From Verrucomicrobiaceae bacterium (GTDB taxonomy: Bacteria; Verrucomicrobiota; Verrucomicrobiia; Verrucomicrobiales; Verrucomicrobiaceae): 64,000 nucleotides of DNA. Numbering within the stretch: position 1 is the first letter of the stretch; the number at the start of each line of letters is the position of its first letter. The position numbers and the translations under genes were made by a program. Positions 18,249 to 27,300 of this stretch are shown here, in pieces. Under the pieces are notes generated by a model. The model searched no databases. It was not told where the DNA came from and worked only from the letters and a program-made list of their open reading frames with translations. The DNA is taken from assembly GCA_027486585.1 (NCBI GenBank), contig JAIXOU010000122.1, forward strand, positions 124,001 through 188,000. The letters run 5' to 3'.

Positions 18249-20756
18249 TTACCTCGACCGAAACACTTCGCTCATCAGGCACTCGGTCATGAGGGTTTTC
18301 AGGCCGAGGCCTTGTTTCTTCACTTGGTCGTGGATTTGGTCGATGATTAGGTCGTCGTTGATCTCCATGGTGCGGCCGGTGGTGTAGGTGAGGAACTGGC
18401 GGATGAGGTGGCGGCTGAAATGATCAGCGCGGGTGTCGTGGATGACCTTCTTGAAGGTGGCGAAGTCGGTGTAGGTCTCGCCGGAGGGGAATTCGCCAGT
18501 GGTGTCGATCTCGGCGGGTTTGGTCTTCTTGTTGACGGCGGGGTATTTTTGGCGCCAGCGGCCGATGGGGTCGTAAGCCTCTAGGCTGAATCCGAGTGGG
18601 TCGATCTTACGATGGCACTCGGCGCAGGCGGCATCGGCGCGGTGCTTGGCGAGGCGGTCGCGGATGGTGGTGGCGCCACTGACATCGGGATCGATGGCAG
18701 GCACGACATCGGGTGGCGGCGGTGGTGGGATACCGAGGATGTTTTCACTGACCCATACACCACGCGTGACGGGTGAGGTCTCGACGCCGTTGGCGCTCAC
18801 GGTGAGCACGGCGGCCATGCCGAGCAGGCCTCCGCGATGGTTGTTGCCCTTCAGGCTGACTTTCTTGAAGCCATCGGCGAGGCGCAGAGTCTTTGCTTCG
18901 GGTAACTCGTAGAGTTTGGCGAGTTTCTTGTCCACGAATGTGTGGCCGCAGTCGATGAACTGCGCGACGGAGCCGTTGTTCTTGAGCAGATCGCGGAAAA
19001 AGAGACGCGCTTCGGCTTTCATCGAGCTGGGAAGGTCTTCGGCGTAGTAGGAGCGCACGACTTCACGCGGTGGCGGCTGGGAGCCGAGGTCGCGTAGGTT
19101 CAGCCAGCTATCAAGAAAGCCGTTCACGAAGCCGTTGATGCGATCATCGGTGAGCATGCGCTCGATGTGCTTTTTCAGCTCGGCGTCTTGCGTGAGTTTG
19201 CCAGACTTTGCCGCGGTGAGTAGCGCTTCATCGGGCGGCGTGGCCCACAGGGCAAAGGAGAGTCGTGTGGCGAGGTCGTGGGGCTTAAGGGCCTTCGCGG
19301 ACTCATCGGTGATCTCGCTGAGGTAGAGGAAGCTCGGCGAGCAAAGGATGAGCTTCACGGCATCGAGCGCGGCCTGTCGTGGGGAGGCTTTTTCGGCGAT
19401 GCGTTTATCATAAAGCGCACGGATGGGCTGGCGGTCGGCATCGGTCAGCGGTCGGCGATAGGCTTTCTCGGCGAAAGCATTCAGTTGATCGAGTGCCTTG
19501 GCGTCTTGGAAGCCTTCTTTACCGAAAACGGCGACTTCTTCGGCGCTAGGCTTTTCGGGCACGGGGCCGTGGATCTTGATCTCGCTGATGCGGATGTGCG
19601 GAAGCTTGCCTTCCTTCAAAATGTGCGCACGACCGACGCCGGAGGAGCCGACATCGCTTTTGAACTCGTCTTTGTATTTTTTGTTGATTGTGACGACGGA
19701 GGCGCGGGATTCAAAGGGGCCGTTTGGGAAGATGAATCGCGGTGTTTGCCCCGCCTCCAGCCACACGCGGAATTTGAACCAAGTTGGCGTGTTGTCCGGC
19801 ACTATAGCGCTGGCAAGAAGCGGCTCGATGGCCTGTGGGTAATGGATGTGGCCTTTCGTAACATCGCCGGGCACAACGCCGAGGATGAAGGGTTCGGAGA
19901 AGTCGATGCCGAAGATGGCGGGATCGTAATGCGTGTCGCGATGCATGGCCGTGGCCTCGATTTCGAGATCGTAGAGGCCAGAGACAGGCACGCCTTGCTT
20001 AAAGTCCTCAATGTGGCCGTAACCACCCTGGCGGGTGTCGGTGTTCGGCTGTTCGTAGAGGTTAAGGTAGCGGAAATTGAAGGCGCTTTTGTGTGAGCCC
20101 TGCAGCTCTTCGTATTGCACGAAGTGGCTATTAAATTTCCAGTCTTTCGGCTCCATCGTCGGCTTGCCGAGGCGTGTCTCGACGAGACGGTTGGCGGACT
20201 GAAAATATTGATCGACGAGGAAGCCTGAGGTCACAAGGGACTTGCCGATGGTGTCCATGTGTTCGGTGGTCTTCTCCTTCGGGAAATCCGCCGTAAGCCC
20301 CAGCGTATCCACACGGCGGCCAAACAGCATCGCGAGCGTGTTTTCATACTCTCGGCTGGAAAGGCGGCGCATGACCGTGCGGCTACCAGTGCTTTGGAGT
20401 TTCGTGTGCGCGGCGACTGTCTCGTCACGAAGCGCTCTGATCATCGCGATGCGCTCATCGTCCTTCGGCTGATCTGCCTTTTTGGGTGGCATCTCTTTCA
20501 GTGTGAGCTGGTCGATGATGTCACGTGCTTCAATGAGTTCGTTCACCGATTTCAGCGGTAGCGCGAACTTTTCAAATGAGCGGTCCCCCTTTTGCACATC
20601 CGCGTCATGGCACTCCAGGCAGTATTTGCCGAGGAACTGCTGTACGACTTTCGGCGGTGCATCAGCGGCGTGAGTGAGCGTGGTCGCTATGGCAAAGCAA
20701 AGTAGCCCTATCGCTCCGCGAGAGGAGCGTGGGACGTTGAAAAGAGATTGGATCAT
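18249..20756 (-). CDS. DUF1592 domain protein with planctomycete cytochrome c sites
   Basis: The 835 residues begin with a signal peptide (export segment ending near THAADA), then a haem-type site YCLECH near residues 45-50. The DUF1587, DUF1595, DUF1592, DUF1588 and DUF1585 modules follow in the order usual for this PVC family. A second CAECH motif lies in the DUF1588 part (CAECHRKIDPLGF). It is probably periplasmic and redox active, but the reaction is unknown. In PVC bacteria these genes nearly always sit beside DUF1552 genes, as here, where the partner lies just upstream on the same strand with a 96-base gap that holds a perfect hairpin. Confidence 0.9.
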   Translation of the reverse strand: MIQSLFNVPRSSRGAIGLLCFAIATTLTHAADAPPKVVQQFLGKYCLECHDADVQKGDRSFEKFALPLKSVNELIEARDIIDQLTLKEMPPKKADQPKDDERIAMIRALRDETVAAHTKLQSTGSRTVMRRLSSREYENTLAMLFGRRVDTLGLTADFPKEKTTEHMDTIGKSLVTSGFLVDQYFQSANRLVETRLGKPTMEPKDWKFNSHFVQYEELQGSHKSAFNFRYLNLYEQPNTDTRQGGYGHIEDFKQGVPVSGLYDLEIEATAMHRDTHYDPAIFGIDFSEPFILGVVPGDVTKGHIHYPQAIEPLLASAIVPDNTPTWFKFRVWLEAGQTPRFIFPNGPFESRASVVTINKKYKDEFKSDVGSSGVGRAHILKEGKLPHIRISEIKIHGPVPEKPSAEEVAVFGKEGFQDAKALDQLNAFAEKAYRRPLTDADRQPIRALYDKRIAEKASPRQAALDAVKLILCSPSFLYLSEITDESAKALKPHDLATRLSFALWATPPDEALLTAAKSGKLTQDAELKKHIERMLTDDRINGFVNGFLDSWLNLRDLGSQPPPREVVRSYYAEDLPSSMKAEARLFFRDLLKNNGSVAQFIDCGHTFVDKKLAKLYELPEAKTLRLADGFKKVSLKGNNHRGGLLGMAAVLTVSANGVETSPVTRGVWVSENILGIPPPPPPDVVPAIDPDVSGATTIRDRLAKHRADAACAECHRKIDPLGFSLEAYDPIGRWRQKYPAVNKKTKPAEIDTTGEFPSGETYTDFATFKKVIHDTRADHFSRHLIRQFLTYTTGRTMEINDDLIIDQIHDQVKKQGLGLKTLMTECLMSEVFRSR

Positions 20757-20797
20757 CGGACGAAGAAAACGTGAAGTGTTGGCGAAAGCGCTGATCT

Positions 20798-20816
20798 CAT
20801 CTTGCGGAGCAAGATG
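20798..20816. repeat. Perfect 8-base palindrome between DUF1552 and DUF1592 genes
   Basis: CATCTTGC, loop GGA, GCAAGATG forms a perfect hairpin in the short spacer between two co-directional genes. No T-run follows on either strand, so it does not look like a standard terminator. It could be an RNA processing or stability element, or one copy of a dispersed palindrome. No second copy was noticed in this window by eye. Confidence 0.4.
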
Positions 20817-20852
20817 GCTACTTTGCTGACGCGCAATCGAAGCTGCTCGGCA

Positions 20853-22118
20853 TCAAGCAAACCGGCCCGTGCTGTTGCCAAACGAATCGATCTCCACGCC
20901 CATCTTCTGGGCGATATCGACGAAGAGATTGCACAGCGGCACTTTGTTGATGCCTTCACGTGGAACTTCGCGGAATTCGCCGTGCTTATAGCCGCCGCCG
21001 GCGAGGAGGATGGGCAGATCGGAGTTCTTGTGCGAATTGCCATCGCCCATGCCGCTGCCGAAAAGCACGGTCGTGGAGTCGAGCAGAGTGCGCTCACCGT
21101 CGTTCATCTTCGCGAGGCGGGCGACGAATTTGCCGTAGTGCTCAATCTGATACTTCTCCAGCGTGATGAGGTCAGCGATAGCTTCAGGGGCGTTGCCGTG
21201 ATGTGAGAGGCCGTGCCAGTCTTTTTTAATGCCGAGATGCTGCGGCATGAAATCACCGCCGATCTCCAGTGTGGCGATGCGTGTGCTGTCTGACTGCAAA
21301 GCGAGCGCGATCATCTCATAGAGCAGTGGCAGATCCTCGACCGCGTTGCGATTCGCAGGCTTATCAAAGGGCGCTTTAGGCTTCGGCTGATTCGTCCAGC
21401 GCTGGCGCAGTTCCAGGCGCTTTTCGACATCGCGGACGGAGGTTAGATATTCGTCGAGCTTATCCTTGTCTTCTTTGTTTACTTGCTTCGAGAGACGGTT
21501 CGCCTCGTCTAAAACGGAATCAAGGATCGAGGCTTGAACCTGATTTTCTTCCACACGCCGCAATTGACGTTCCTTGGAGTCGGTGACGAAGAGTTTTTCG
21601 AACAACTCCGCTGGATTCGTCACCGGCGGAACGCGCACGCCTGACTTTGTCCAAGCGATCTGGCATCCGCCATGGATACCGCCTTCTGAACCCACCGTCA
21701 GCGCCGGAAAACGTGTCTCAAAGCCTACCTCGTCAGCGAGATACTGGTCGATGGTCACATTGCCCTCGGGGCGATTTTGTGCCTCGGAGTTTAGCACGCC
21801 GGAGAGAAACGAATGCACCGCGAAGTGGCCGCCTTTGATGCCATGATCAAGACCGCGGTAAACCGTCATCTTATCGCGAATGTCCCACAGCGGCTCCAGC
21901 AGCATCGTCTTCTCGTAATTGCGTCCCTGAGTCGTCGGGAATAGGCTCTTCGTCTGATAGCCAAGCAGATTTCCGATCGCTACAAAGCGACGAGCACCCA
22001 TGCCTGCGCCTTTGGCTGCCTGGACAGTGCCGCCCACGGTCTTGGCCATGAGCGAGGACATTCCCGGTAAAGCCAGGGTGGTGCCGAGAGAACTGAGGAG
22101 AAAGTGACGACGATTCAT
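20853..22118 (-). CDS. DUF1552 domain protein, Tat-exported
   Basis: I placed the start at the ATG at 22118; the in-frame ATG at 22175 adds 19 residues before the twin-arginine signal MNRRHFLLSSLG. The mature part has the DUF1552 layout with conserved YRGLDHGIKGGHFAVHS and a long charged helical middle. The C-terminal part has a GSGMGDGNSHKNSDLPILLAG segment like that of alkaline-phosphatase-fold DUF1501 relatives. The function is unknown, although the steady pairing with DUF1592 cytochrome proteins suggests one exported unit. A divergent sulfatase gene starts about 150 bases away. Confidence 0.88.
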   Translation of the reverse strand: MNRRHFLLSSLGTTLALPGMSSLMAKTVGGTVQAAKGAGMGARRFVAIGNLLGYQTKSLFPTTQGRNYEKTMLLEPLWDIRDKMTVYRGLDHGIKGGHFAVHSFLSGVLNSEAQNRPEGNVTIDQYLADEVGFETRFPALTVGSEGGIHGGCQIAWTKSGVRVPPVTNPAELFEKLFVTDSKERQLRRVEENQVQASILDSVLDEANRLSKQVNKEDKDKLDEYLTSVRDVEKRLELRQRWTNQPKPKAPFDKPANRNAVEDLPLLYEMIALALQSDSTRIATLEIGGDFMPQHLGIKKDWHGLSHHGNAPEAIADLITLEKYQIEHYGKFVARLAKMNDGERTLLDSTTVLFGSGMGDGNSHKNSDLPILLAGGGYKHGEFREVPREGINKVPLCNLFVDIAQKMGVEIDSFGNSTGRFA

Positions 22119-22270
22119 GAGGGGGGTAAACCAACGAACTTGGTGCTGCCGATGTTTCAGCAAGAAAGCAGCCATTTCTCTCCTTGAGATGAGCCATGCG
22201 TATTCGCAGGAGCGGTGCTGTTAAAAAGCCGTAACATTCGCCGAATCAGGCCAGTTTACAGGATCAGCCG

Positions 22271-23668
22271 ATGAAACGTCTTTTACTCCTCTTCTTCTTT
22301 TGCACTCTGCTCTCTGCTTTGGCGACCCAACCGAACATCGTTATTTTTATCTCAGACGATCATAGCCAGCTTGATTCGCAGGCCTACGGCTCCACGGAGG
22401 TCAGGACCCCCAATATGGCCAAGCTTGCTGAGGACGGGTTAAAATTTACCCACGCCTTTATCGCCTCCCCAGCCTGTGGCCCGAGCCGCACGGCTCTACT
22501 GACCGGCCTTTGGTCAGCACGCAACGGAGCGGAGGCGAATCACAAGGGCAAAAGGCCAGAGGTTTCATCATTGCCAGTGGTGCTACGCAATCTCGGCTAT
22601 GAAATGGCGATCATCGGCAAGGTCGCGCACTCCGACTGGGCCAAGTTTTATGACTTCGATACCGTGATTGGCCCGCCTGTGGGCATCTCTGACACTGCCG
22701 AGGTAGCGAAATTCCTCAATGAGCGCGCATCAAAGAAGCCGCTCTGTCTTTTTGTCGGTACACGGCATCCACATGTGCCTTGGAGTGAAGAGAGCGCCTA
22801 TGATGCAGCCAAGGTCACGATTCCTCCCACCCATGTGGACACCGCCGTTACTCGCCAAGAACGGGCTAAATATCTGACCGACATCACCAAGTCTGATACC
22901 CTTCTCGGTGAGGTTCGCGCTCTCGCTCGCGAAAAGATAACTGGAGACACTCTCTTCATCTACACCGCCGACCATGGTGGTCAGTGGCCCTTTGGCAAAT
23001 GGAACCTCTACGACGCAGGCATCCGCATCCCACTGATCATCGTTTGGCCGGGCACACTGAAACCTGCCACCACGAGCGATGCGATAGTCTGCTGGCCTGA
23101 TTTGCTGCCTACCTTCATTGAACTTGGCGGTGGAAAAGTCCCTGAAGGCATCGACGGCAGATCCTTTGCCGAGATCCTGCGCGGCACCACCACCACGCAT
23201 CGTGAACAAGTCTTCACTACGCATAGCGGGGATGGCGACTTTAATGTCTATCCTATTCGCAGTGTCCGCACCCGCGACTGGAAATACATTCGCAATCTCC
23301 ACCCCGAGTTCCAGCATCACAGCCACATCTCACGCTCTACCGGCCCCAGCGGACTCGTGTATTGGAAAACGTGGCTCGCCGCCGCTGAGAAAGATCCTGC
23401 AGCAGCAGCCACCGTTCAGCGCTTTACCACTCGCCCAGCTGAAGAACTCTACGACCTCGTTAACGATCCCAACGAACTCCATAACCTTGCCGCTGATCCG
23501 AAACAATCCGAGCGAGTTGCCACCATGCGCGGCGATCTTGACGCCTGGATGCAGCAGCAAGGCGACACCCAAACCGTCTTTGGCAAGCCACTTCTTCAAG
23601 GTGAACCCGTCACGCTGATCGACAAAGATGCGGCAAAGAAAACCAAAGCCAAAAAGAAGAAATCGTGA
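22271..23668 (+). CDS. Exported sulfatase with lysine-rich C-terminal tail
   Basis: A type I sulfatase of 465 residues with a signal peptide (MKRLLLLFFFCTLLSALA), metal ligands DD at 29-30 and the active-site signature CGPSR at 69-73. The sequence around it (IFISDDHSQ, RTPNMAKLAEDG, PHVPW) resembles the iduronate/heparan-type sulfatase group, but the substrate is not certain. The last dozen residues are mostly lysine (KKTKAKKKKS). The stop overlaps the ATG of a second, decayed sulfatase gene (TGATG at 23666-23670), so the two once formed a coupled pair. It is divergent from the DUF1552 gene. Confidence 0.9.
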   Translation: MKRLLLLFFFCTLLSALATQPNIVIFISDDHSQLDSQAYGSTEVRTPNMAKLAEDGLKFTHAFIASPACGPSRTALLTGLWSARNGAEANHKGKRPEVSSLPVVLRNLGYEMAIIGKVAHSDWAKFYDFDTVIGPPVGISDTAEVAKFLNERASKKPLCLFVGTRHPHVPWSEESAYDAAKVTIPPTHVDTAVTRQERAKYLTDITKSDTLLGEVRALAREKITGDTLFIYTADHGGQWPFGKWNLYDAGIRIPLIIVWPGTLKPATTSDAIVCWPDLLPTFIELGGGKVPEGIDGRSFAEILRGTTTTHREQVFTTHSGDGDFNVYPIRSVRTRDWKYIRNLHPEFQHHSHISRSTGPSGLVYWKTWLAAAEKDPAAAATVQRFTTRPAEELYDLVNDPNELHNLAADPKQSERVATMRGDLDAWMQQQGDTQTVFGKPLLQGEPVTLIDKDAAKKTKAKKKKS

Positions 23669-24409
23669 TGAATTGCCTCCTTTTCCTCACTGTGCTTCTC
23701 TCCGTCCTCTGGAGTTCATCCAAAGCAGTCGAAGCCAAGCCGAATTTTCTCATCATCATCGCCGATGACCTCTGCTGACGTGATCTCGGTTATGAAGGCA
23801 GTCCCGATGTCAAAACGCCGAACCTCGATAAGCTGCGTAGTGAGTCCATGCATTTGAAAGGCATGTTTAATCCTGCGACGAGTTGTTCACCCACAAGACA
23901 TTCGCTTTACACCGGCTTTTATCCCATCCGCAGCGGTGCTTATCCGAATTTTCGCCCAGCATACCACCATTGGCACCAATGGAGCCATCGGCCCTTATCC
24001 CATGCGGGCGGTGCGCGACACTCGCTACAAACTCATTCGCAATCTCACGCCCGACCTCACCTACACCATCGGCGGCATTCACAAAGGTGAACCTCTGGAT
24101 TCATGGAAGGCTGATGCCGCACAGGATTACCAGCTTGCTGATCGTGTGAAATGGCTCTTTAACCGCCCTGGCGAAGAACTCTACGATCTCCAAGCCGACC
24201 CCTACGAGTTCAAAAACCTTGCCGCTGATCCCACCTTGGTTGAGGTCAAAGCCAAGCTTCAAAAAGAACTCGACGCTTGGATCATCCAACAAGGCGACAA
24301 AGGCCTAGAGACCGAAAACCTCGCCAATACCCGCCAAGGCAAAAGCGACGAAGGCGAACCCAAAGCCAAGAAGAAAGGCAAAGGAAAGGGCAAGAAGAAG
24401 GTCGAGTAG
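23668..24409 (+). pseudogene. Decayed sulfatase (in-frame stop plus internal deletion with frameshift)
   Basis: From the ATG at 23668 the frame gives a signal peptide and a sulfatase N-terminus (KPNFLIIIADDLC), then a TGA at 23776-23778, then in the same frame RDLGYEGSPDVKTPNLDKL and the intact active-site signature CSPTR. Near 23947-23953 the frame changes by one base and the text jumps to a sulfatase C-terminus (FAQHTTIGTNGA ... RDTRYKLIRN ... GEELYDLQADP), which runs to 24409. Family members have a few hundred residues between these points, so a large internal deletion is inferred. The tail is lysine-rich, as in the intact neighbour upstream. No functional product is expected. Confidence 0.85.
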
Positions 24410-24500
24410 CCGAGCCTATGATAAAACGAGGGAACATCGGACAAAGTTAAAATTTCACGTGTGAACAAATGCTTTGCCTTGGCTTCGTTTTTTTCGAAAA

Positions 24501-24506
24501 AGAGGA
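24501..24506 (+). promoter_or_regulatory. Ribosome binding site deciding the lipoprotein start
   Basis: AGAGGA sits 6 bases before the ATG at 24513. It favours this start over the in-frame ATG at 24552, which has no such site. It follows a short T-run/A-run palindrome at about 24488-24501. Confidence 0.5.
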
Positions 24507-24512
24507 ATTTAA

Positions 24513-25196
24513 ATGAATAGGTCTGGCTCTGGAGCGTCAGAGATAGCCACTATGAAAAATTCGTTTCGCGCTTTGGGTTGTGCCGCCATCTGCGGATTGT
24601 CTCTGTCTTCCTGTGTAGTCGACCCTTATGGGATGCCTGTCGCGGGTGGTTTCTCATCGGGCCCAGTTTATGGGAACTCAGGTTACTATGACTCTGGGTT
24701 TTATGATCCTGGATATTGTGCCCCGACACCTGTTTTTGCTCCTCCAGTAAGCACCTTTGGGATCTTTGGCGGTGGTTTCGGCGGTGGTGGTTTTGGGAAT
24801 GGTTTTGGAAATGGCTGCAACACCTCTTTCGGTGGCAATTCGCACCATCATACCATTTCTCACGGTCGTCCTGTTTCCTCTAGCCGTGATTACGCCTCTC
24901 AGGTGGTGAGACCATCGACTTTCCGAGGCAGCAATATCATGAGCAGCCCACCTTCGATTCCGAATCTGCCGGCCCCACGCACACTTTCTCGTCCGACGTT
25001 CCCTTCGGCCCCCGCCGCACCGAGCCGCTCGTTCAGCGCTCCAAGTCGCTCTTTTGAGGCACCTTCAATGCCAAGGCCAAGTGGACGATCTGATTTCCGT
25101 TCTGGTCCGGGAGTTGTTTCTGCCCCTAGTTCCTTTTCTGGAGGTGCCAGTAGCTTTGCAGCAGCGCTTCCTTCGGATCGTCGTCGTGAGCGTTGA
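24513..25196 (+). CDS. Gly/Ser/Pro-rich lipoprotein of unknown function
   Basis: A lipoprotein signal ends at the lipobox LSLSSC. I used the ATG at 24513 because of its Shine-Dalgarno sequence; starting at 24552 gives a shorter, more standard n-region (MKNSFRALG). The mature protein has Tyr/Gly/Pro-rich text, then a run of GGG and GFGNG repeats, a short His patch, and a C-terminal half rich in Ser, Pro and Arg with repeated PSRSF units. It is probably an envelope-anchored, largely disordered protein. No family is recognised. It precedes the Bat operon on the same strand by about 100 bases, but a link is not shown. Confidence 0.65.
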   Translation: MNRSGSGASEIATMKNSFRALGCAAICGLSLSSCVVDPYGMPVAGGFSSGPVYGNSGYYDSGFYDPGYCAPTPVFAPPVSTFGIFGGGFGGGGFGNGFGNGCNTSFGGNSHHHTISHGRPVSSSRDYASQVVRPSTFRGSNIMSSPPSIPNLPAPRTLSRPTFPSAPAAPSRSFSAPSRSFEAPSMPRPSGRSDFRSGPGVVSAPSSFSGGASSFAAALPSDRRRER

Positions 25197-25300
25197 GAAG
25201 AAAATTGGATTTAGATGCACTAGCAGTTCTTTGGGCGACGTTTTGAACATGCGTGTCTAGTCTTGACTCAGACACTCCCCCCATTGACCTTTCTTTCCGC

Positions 25301-26305
25301 ATGTCTGAACCCGTCGCCTCTACAACCTCCGTCCCTGATAAGGAAACCATTGCCAAATCCGCAGCCTGGGTCCAACCCCTGCGGACTGAAATCGCCCGAG
25401 TCTTGATCGGCCAAACTGAGCTCGTGGATCGTCTTCTCGTGGCTCTTTTGACAAATGGCCACGTTCTCCTCGAAGGCGTTCCGGGCTTGGCTAAGACGCT
25501 TGCAGTCAGGACTCTTTCCAGCGCACTTCACGCTGACTTCAAGCGCATCCAGTTCACGCCTGATCTTTTGCCTGCCGACGTTGTCGGGACCATGGTTTAT
25601 CATCCGAAGGAAGGCACTTTCACGCCGCGTTTGGGCCCTATCTTTGCCAATTTGGTTTTGGCGGATGAAATCAATCGTGCTCCTGCCAAGGTGCAGAGCG
25701 CTTTGTTAGAGGCCATGCAGGAGCGGCAAGTCACCATCGGAGACACAAGTTATAAGCTGCCGGACCCTTTCATGGTGTTGGCGACCCAAAACCCGATCGA
25801 TCAGGAAGGAACCTACACGCTGCCTGAAGCCCAGTTGGACCGCTTCTTGTTTAAGGTGCGCGTCGTTTATCCGACTCCTTCTGAAGAGCGCCAGGTTCTG
25901 GATGCCATGGCGACGAGTGCTCCTAAATTGGATGTGAATCAAATCACCCAAGCTGCCGACATCGTGTCCAGCCGTGCGATTGTGAACAGCATCTACATGG
26001 ATGAAAAGATCCGCGACTACATCGTGGCGATCATTCACGCGACTCGTCATCCTGAGCTTTATGCGCCGCATTTGAAGTTGCTCATCCGTTGTGGAGCTTC
26101 ACCGCGTGGAACGATCAATTTGGCTTTGGCCTCTAAAGCGTTGGCCTTCCTGGCTGGTCGTAATTTTGTGACCCCTCAGGATATCAAGGACCTAGCGCCT
26201 GATATTCTGCGCCACCGTATTCTGCTGAGCTATGAGGCAGAGGCGGAAGGTGTCACCAGTGAAGATGTGATTAAGCAACTGCTGGAAAAGCTACCCGTGC
26301 CTTAA
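25301..26305 (+). CDS. MoxR-type AAA+ ATPase of the Bat operon
   Basis: A chaperone-like ATPase of the MoxR family, 334 residues from the ATG at 25301; a GTG at 25253 is in frame but the extra residues are not conserved in character. Walker A is GVPGLAKT at about 59-66, followed by the Walker B region LVLADEINRAP and the MoxR signature QSALLEAMQERQVT with ATQNPIDQEGTYTLPEAQLDRF. It is the first gene of a co-directional cluster with DUF58 and VWA proteins. In such clusters MoxR is thought to act on the VWA-containing partners. Confidence 0.93.
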   Translation: MSEPVASTTSVPDKETIAKSAAWVQPLRTEIARVLIGQTELVDRLLVALLTNGHVLLEGVPGLAKTLAVRTLSSALHADFKRIQFTPDLLPADVVGTMVYHPKEGTFTPRLGPIFANLVLADEINRAPAKVQSALLEAMQERQVTIGDTSYKLPDPFMVLATQNPIDQEGTYTLPEAQLDRFLFKVRVVYPTPSEERQVLDAMATSAPKLDVNQITQAADIVSSRAIVNSIYMDEKIRDYIVAIIHATRHPELYAPHLKLLIRCGASPRGTINLALASKALAFLAGRNFVTPQDIKDLAPDILRHRILLSYEAEAEGVTSEDVIKQLLEKLPVP

Positions 26306-26385
26306 TTTGATGATTTTGCTATCCTGCACACGGTTTATCCGAAGCAGTTGATCGCCATTGAAACTAAGCTTGGAACGCCCCTCGT

Positions 26386-27300
26386 ATGCCAGAAACATTC
26401 ACTGAAACCGATGACGAACGTCTCACACGTATCCTGAAACGTGTCCGCAAGATCGAGCTGATCACGCGTGGCATGGTGAAGGAGACTCTGGGTGGCGCTT
26501 ATCATTCCAGGTTCAAAGGCCAAGGGATCGAGTTCGACGACTTCCGTGAGTATCAGCCAGGGGACGACGTACGTTTCCTGGATTGGAATGTCACGGCTCG
26601 TATGAACGAACCCTTTGTCCGCAAATACATTGAGGAGCGCGAACTCACGGTTATGCTTGTAGTGGATGTCAGCGGCTCAGGTGACTACGGTAGTCAGGAG
26701 GATAGTAAACGAGAGCGTGCCGCCGAGGTCGCTGCCGTTTTTGCCTTCAGCGCTGTGCAGAATCAGGATAAAGTCGGGCTCATCCTCGTCTCTGATCAGG
26801 TCGAGCAATACCTGCCTGCAAAAAAAGGCGGATCCCATGCCCTTCGCTGCTTGCGTGATATTCTAAATATCCAACCAAAGCAGCGTAAAACAAACCTGGC
26901 ACCCGCGTTGGATTTGGCCATGGAGCGCATCGCTCATCGGGCCTTGGTCGTCGTGGTGTCGGACTTTTTGACTCAAAATGATGCGTGGGAATATAGCCTG
27001 CGTTCTTTGGCCTCAAAGCATGATGTTGTGGCTGTTCATATCTCCGATCCGCGTGAGTGGGAGCTTCCTAATGCAGGGCGTGTCTGCCTGGAAGATCCTG
27101 AAACCGGTGAGCAATACGTGGTGAACACCTCTCATCCAGCGGTTCGTTTGCAATATGCGCAGCGGATCAGTGAGCGTCAGGATGTGCTGACACGGATGCT
27201 CAGAAAAAATGCAGTGGAGAAAATCGATGTCCGCACCGACCACGATTATGTGCCTGCTTTGAAATCTTATTTCCGTGCCCGCCGAAGGAGGAAACGTTAA
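26386..27300 (+). CDS. DUF58 domain protein (VWA-like)
   Basis: The 304 residues have the DUF58 signature GIEFDDFREYQPGDDVRFLDWNVTAR near residues 42-70, followed by a VWA-like fold with the metal site VVDVSGSG. There is no signal peptide or membrane segment, so it is cytoplasmic. DUF58 genes follow MoxR genes in almost all Bat-type operons. The stop codon TAA shares its last base with the ATG of the next gene. Confidence 0.92.
   Translation: MPETFTETDDERLTRILKRVRKIELITRGMVKETLGGAYHSRFKGQGIEFDDFREYQPGDDVRFLDWNVTARMNEPFVRKYIEERELTVMLVVDVSGSGDYGSQEDSKRERAAEVAAVFAFSAVQNQDKVGLILVSDQVEQYLPAKKGGSHALRCLRDILNIQPKQRKTNLAPALDLAMERIAHRALVVVVSDFLTQNDAWEYSLRSLASKHDVVAVHISDPREWELPNAGRVCLEDPETGEQYVVNTSHPAVRLQYAQRISERQDVLTRMLRKNAVEKIDVRTDHDYVPALKSYFRARRRRKR
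27285..27291 (+). promoter_or_regulatory. Strong Shine-Dalgarno for the DUF4381-like gene
   Basis: AAGGAGG lies 8 bases before the ATG at 27300, inside the end of the DUF58 gene. It is one of the best matches to the anti-Shine-Dalgarno sequence seen in the window and supports a coupled internal start. Confidence 0.6.

Noticed and set aside
19278-20096. Plus-strand open frame of 272 codons opposite the DUF1592 gene
   Set aside because: It is antisense to a well-supported gene in a codon-position-biased region and its text has no recognisable domain.
20753-21097. Open frame running from the DUF1552 gene through the spacer to the DUF1592 start
   Set aside because: Most of it lies out of frame in the DUF1552 coding region and it has no start features; the open spacer part comes from the short palindrome.
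23776-23778. The TGA in the second sulfatase as a possible selenocysteine codon
   Set aside because: It follows the metal-binding DD, not a known selenocysteine site, no SECIS-like hairpin was apparent, and the gene also has an internal deletion.
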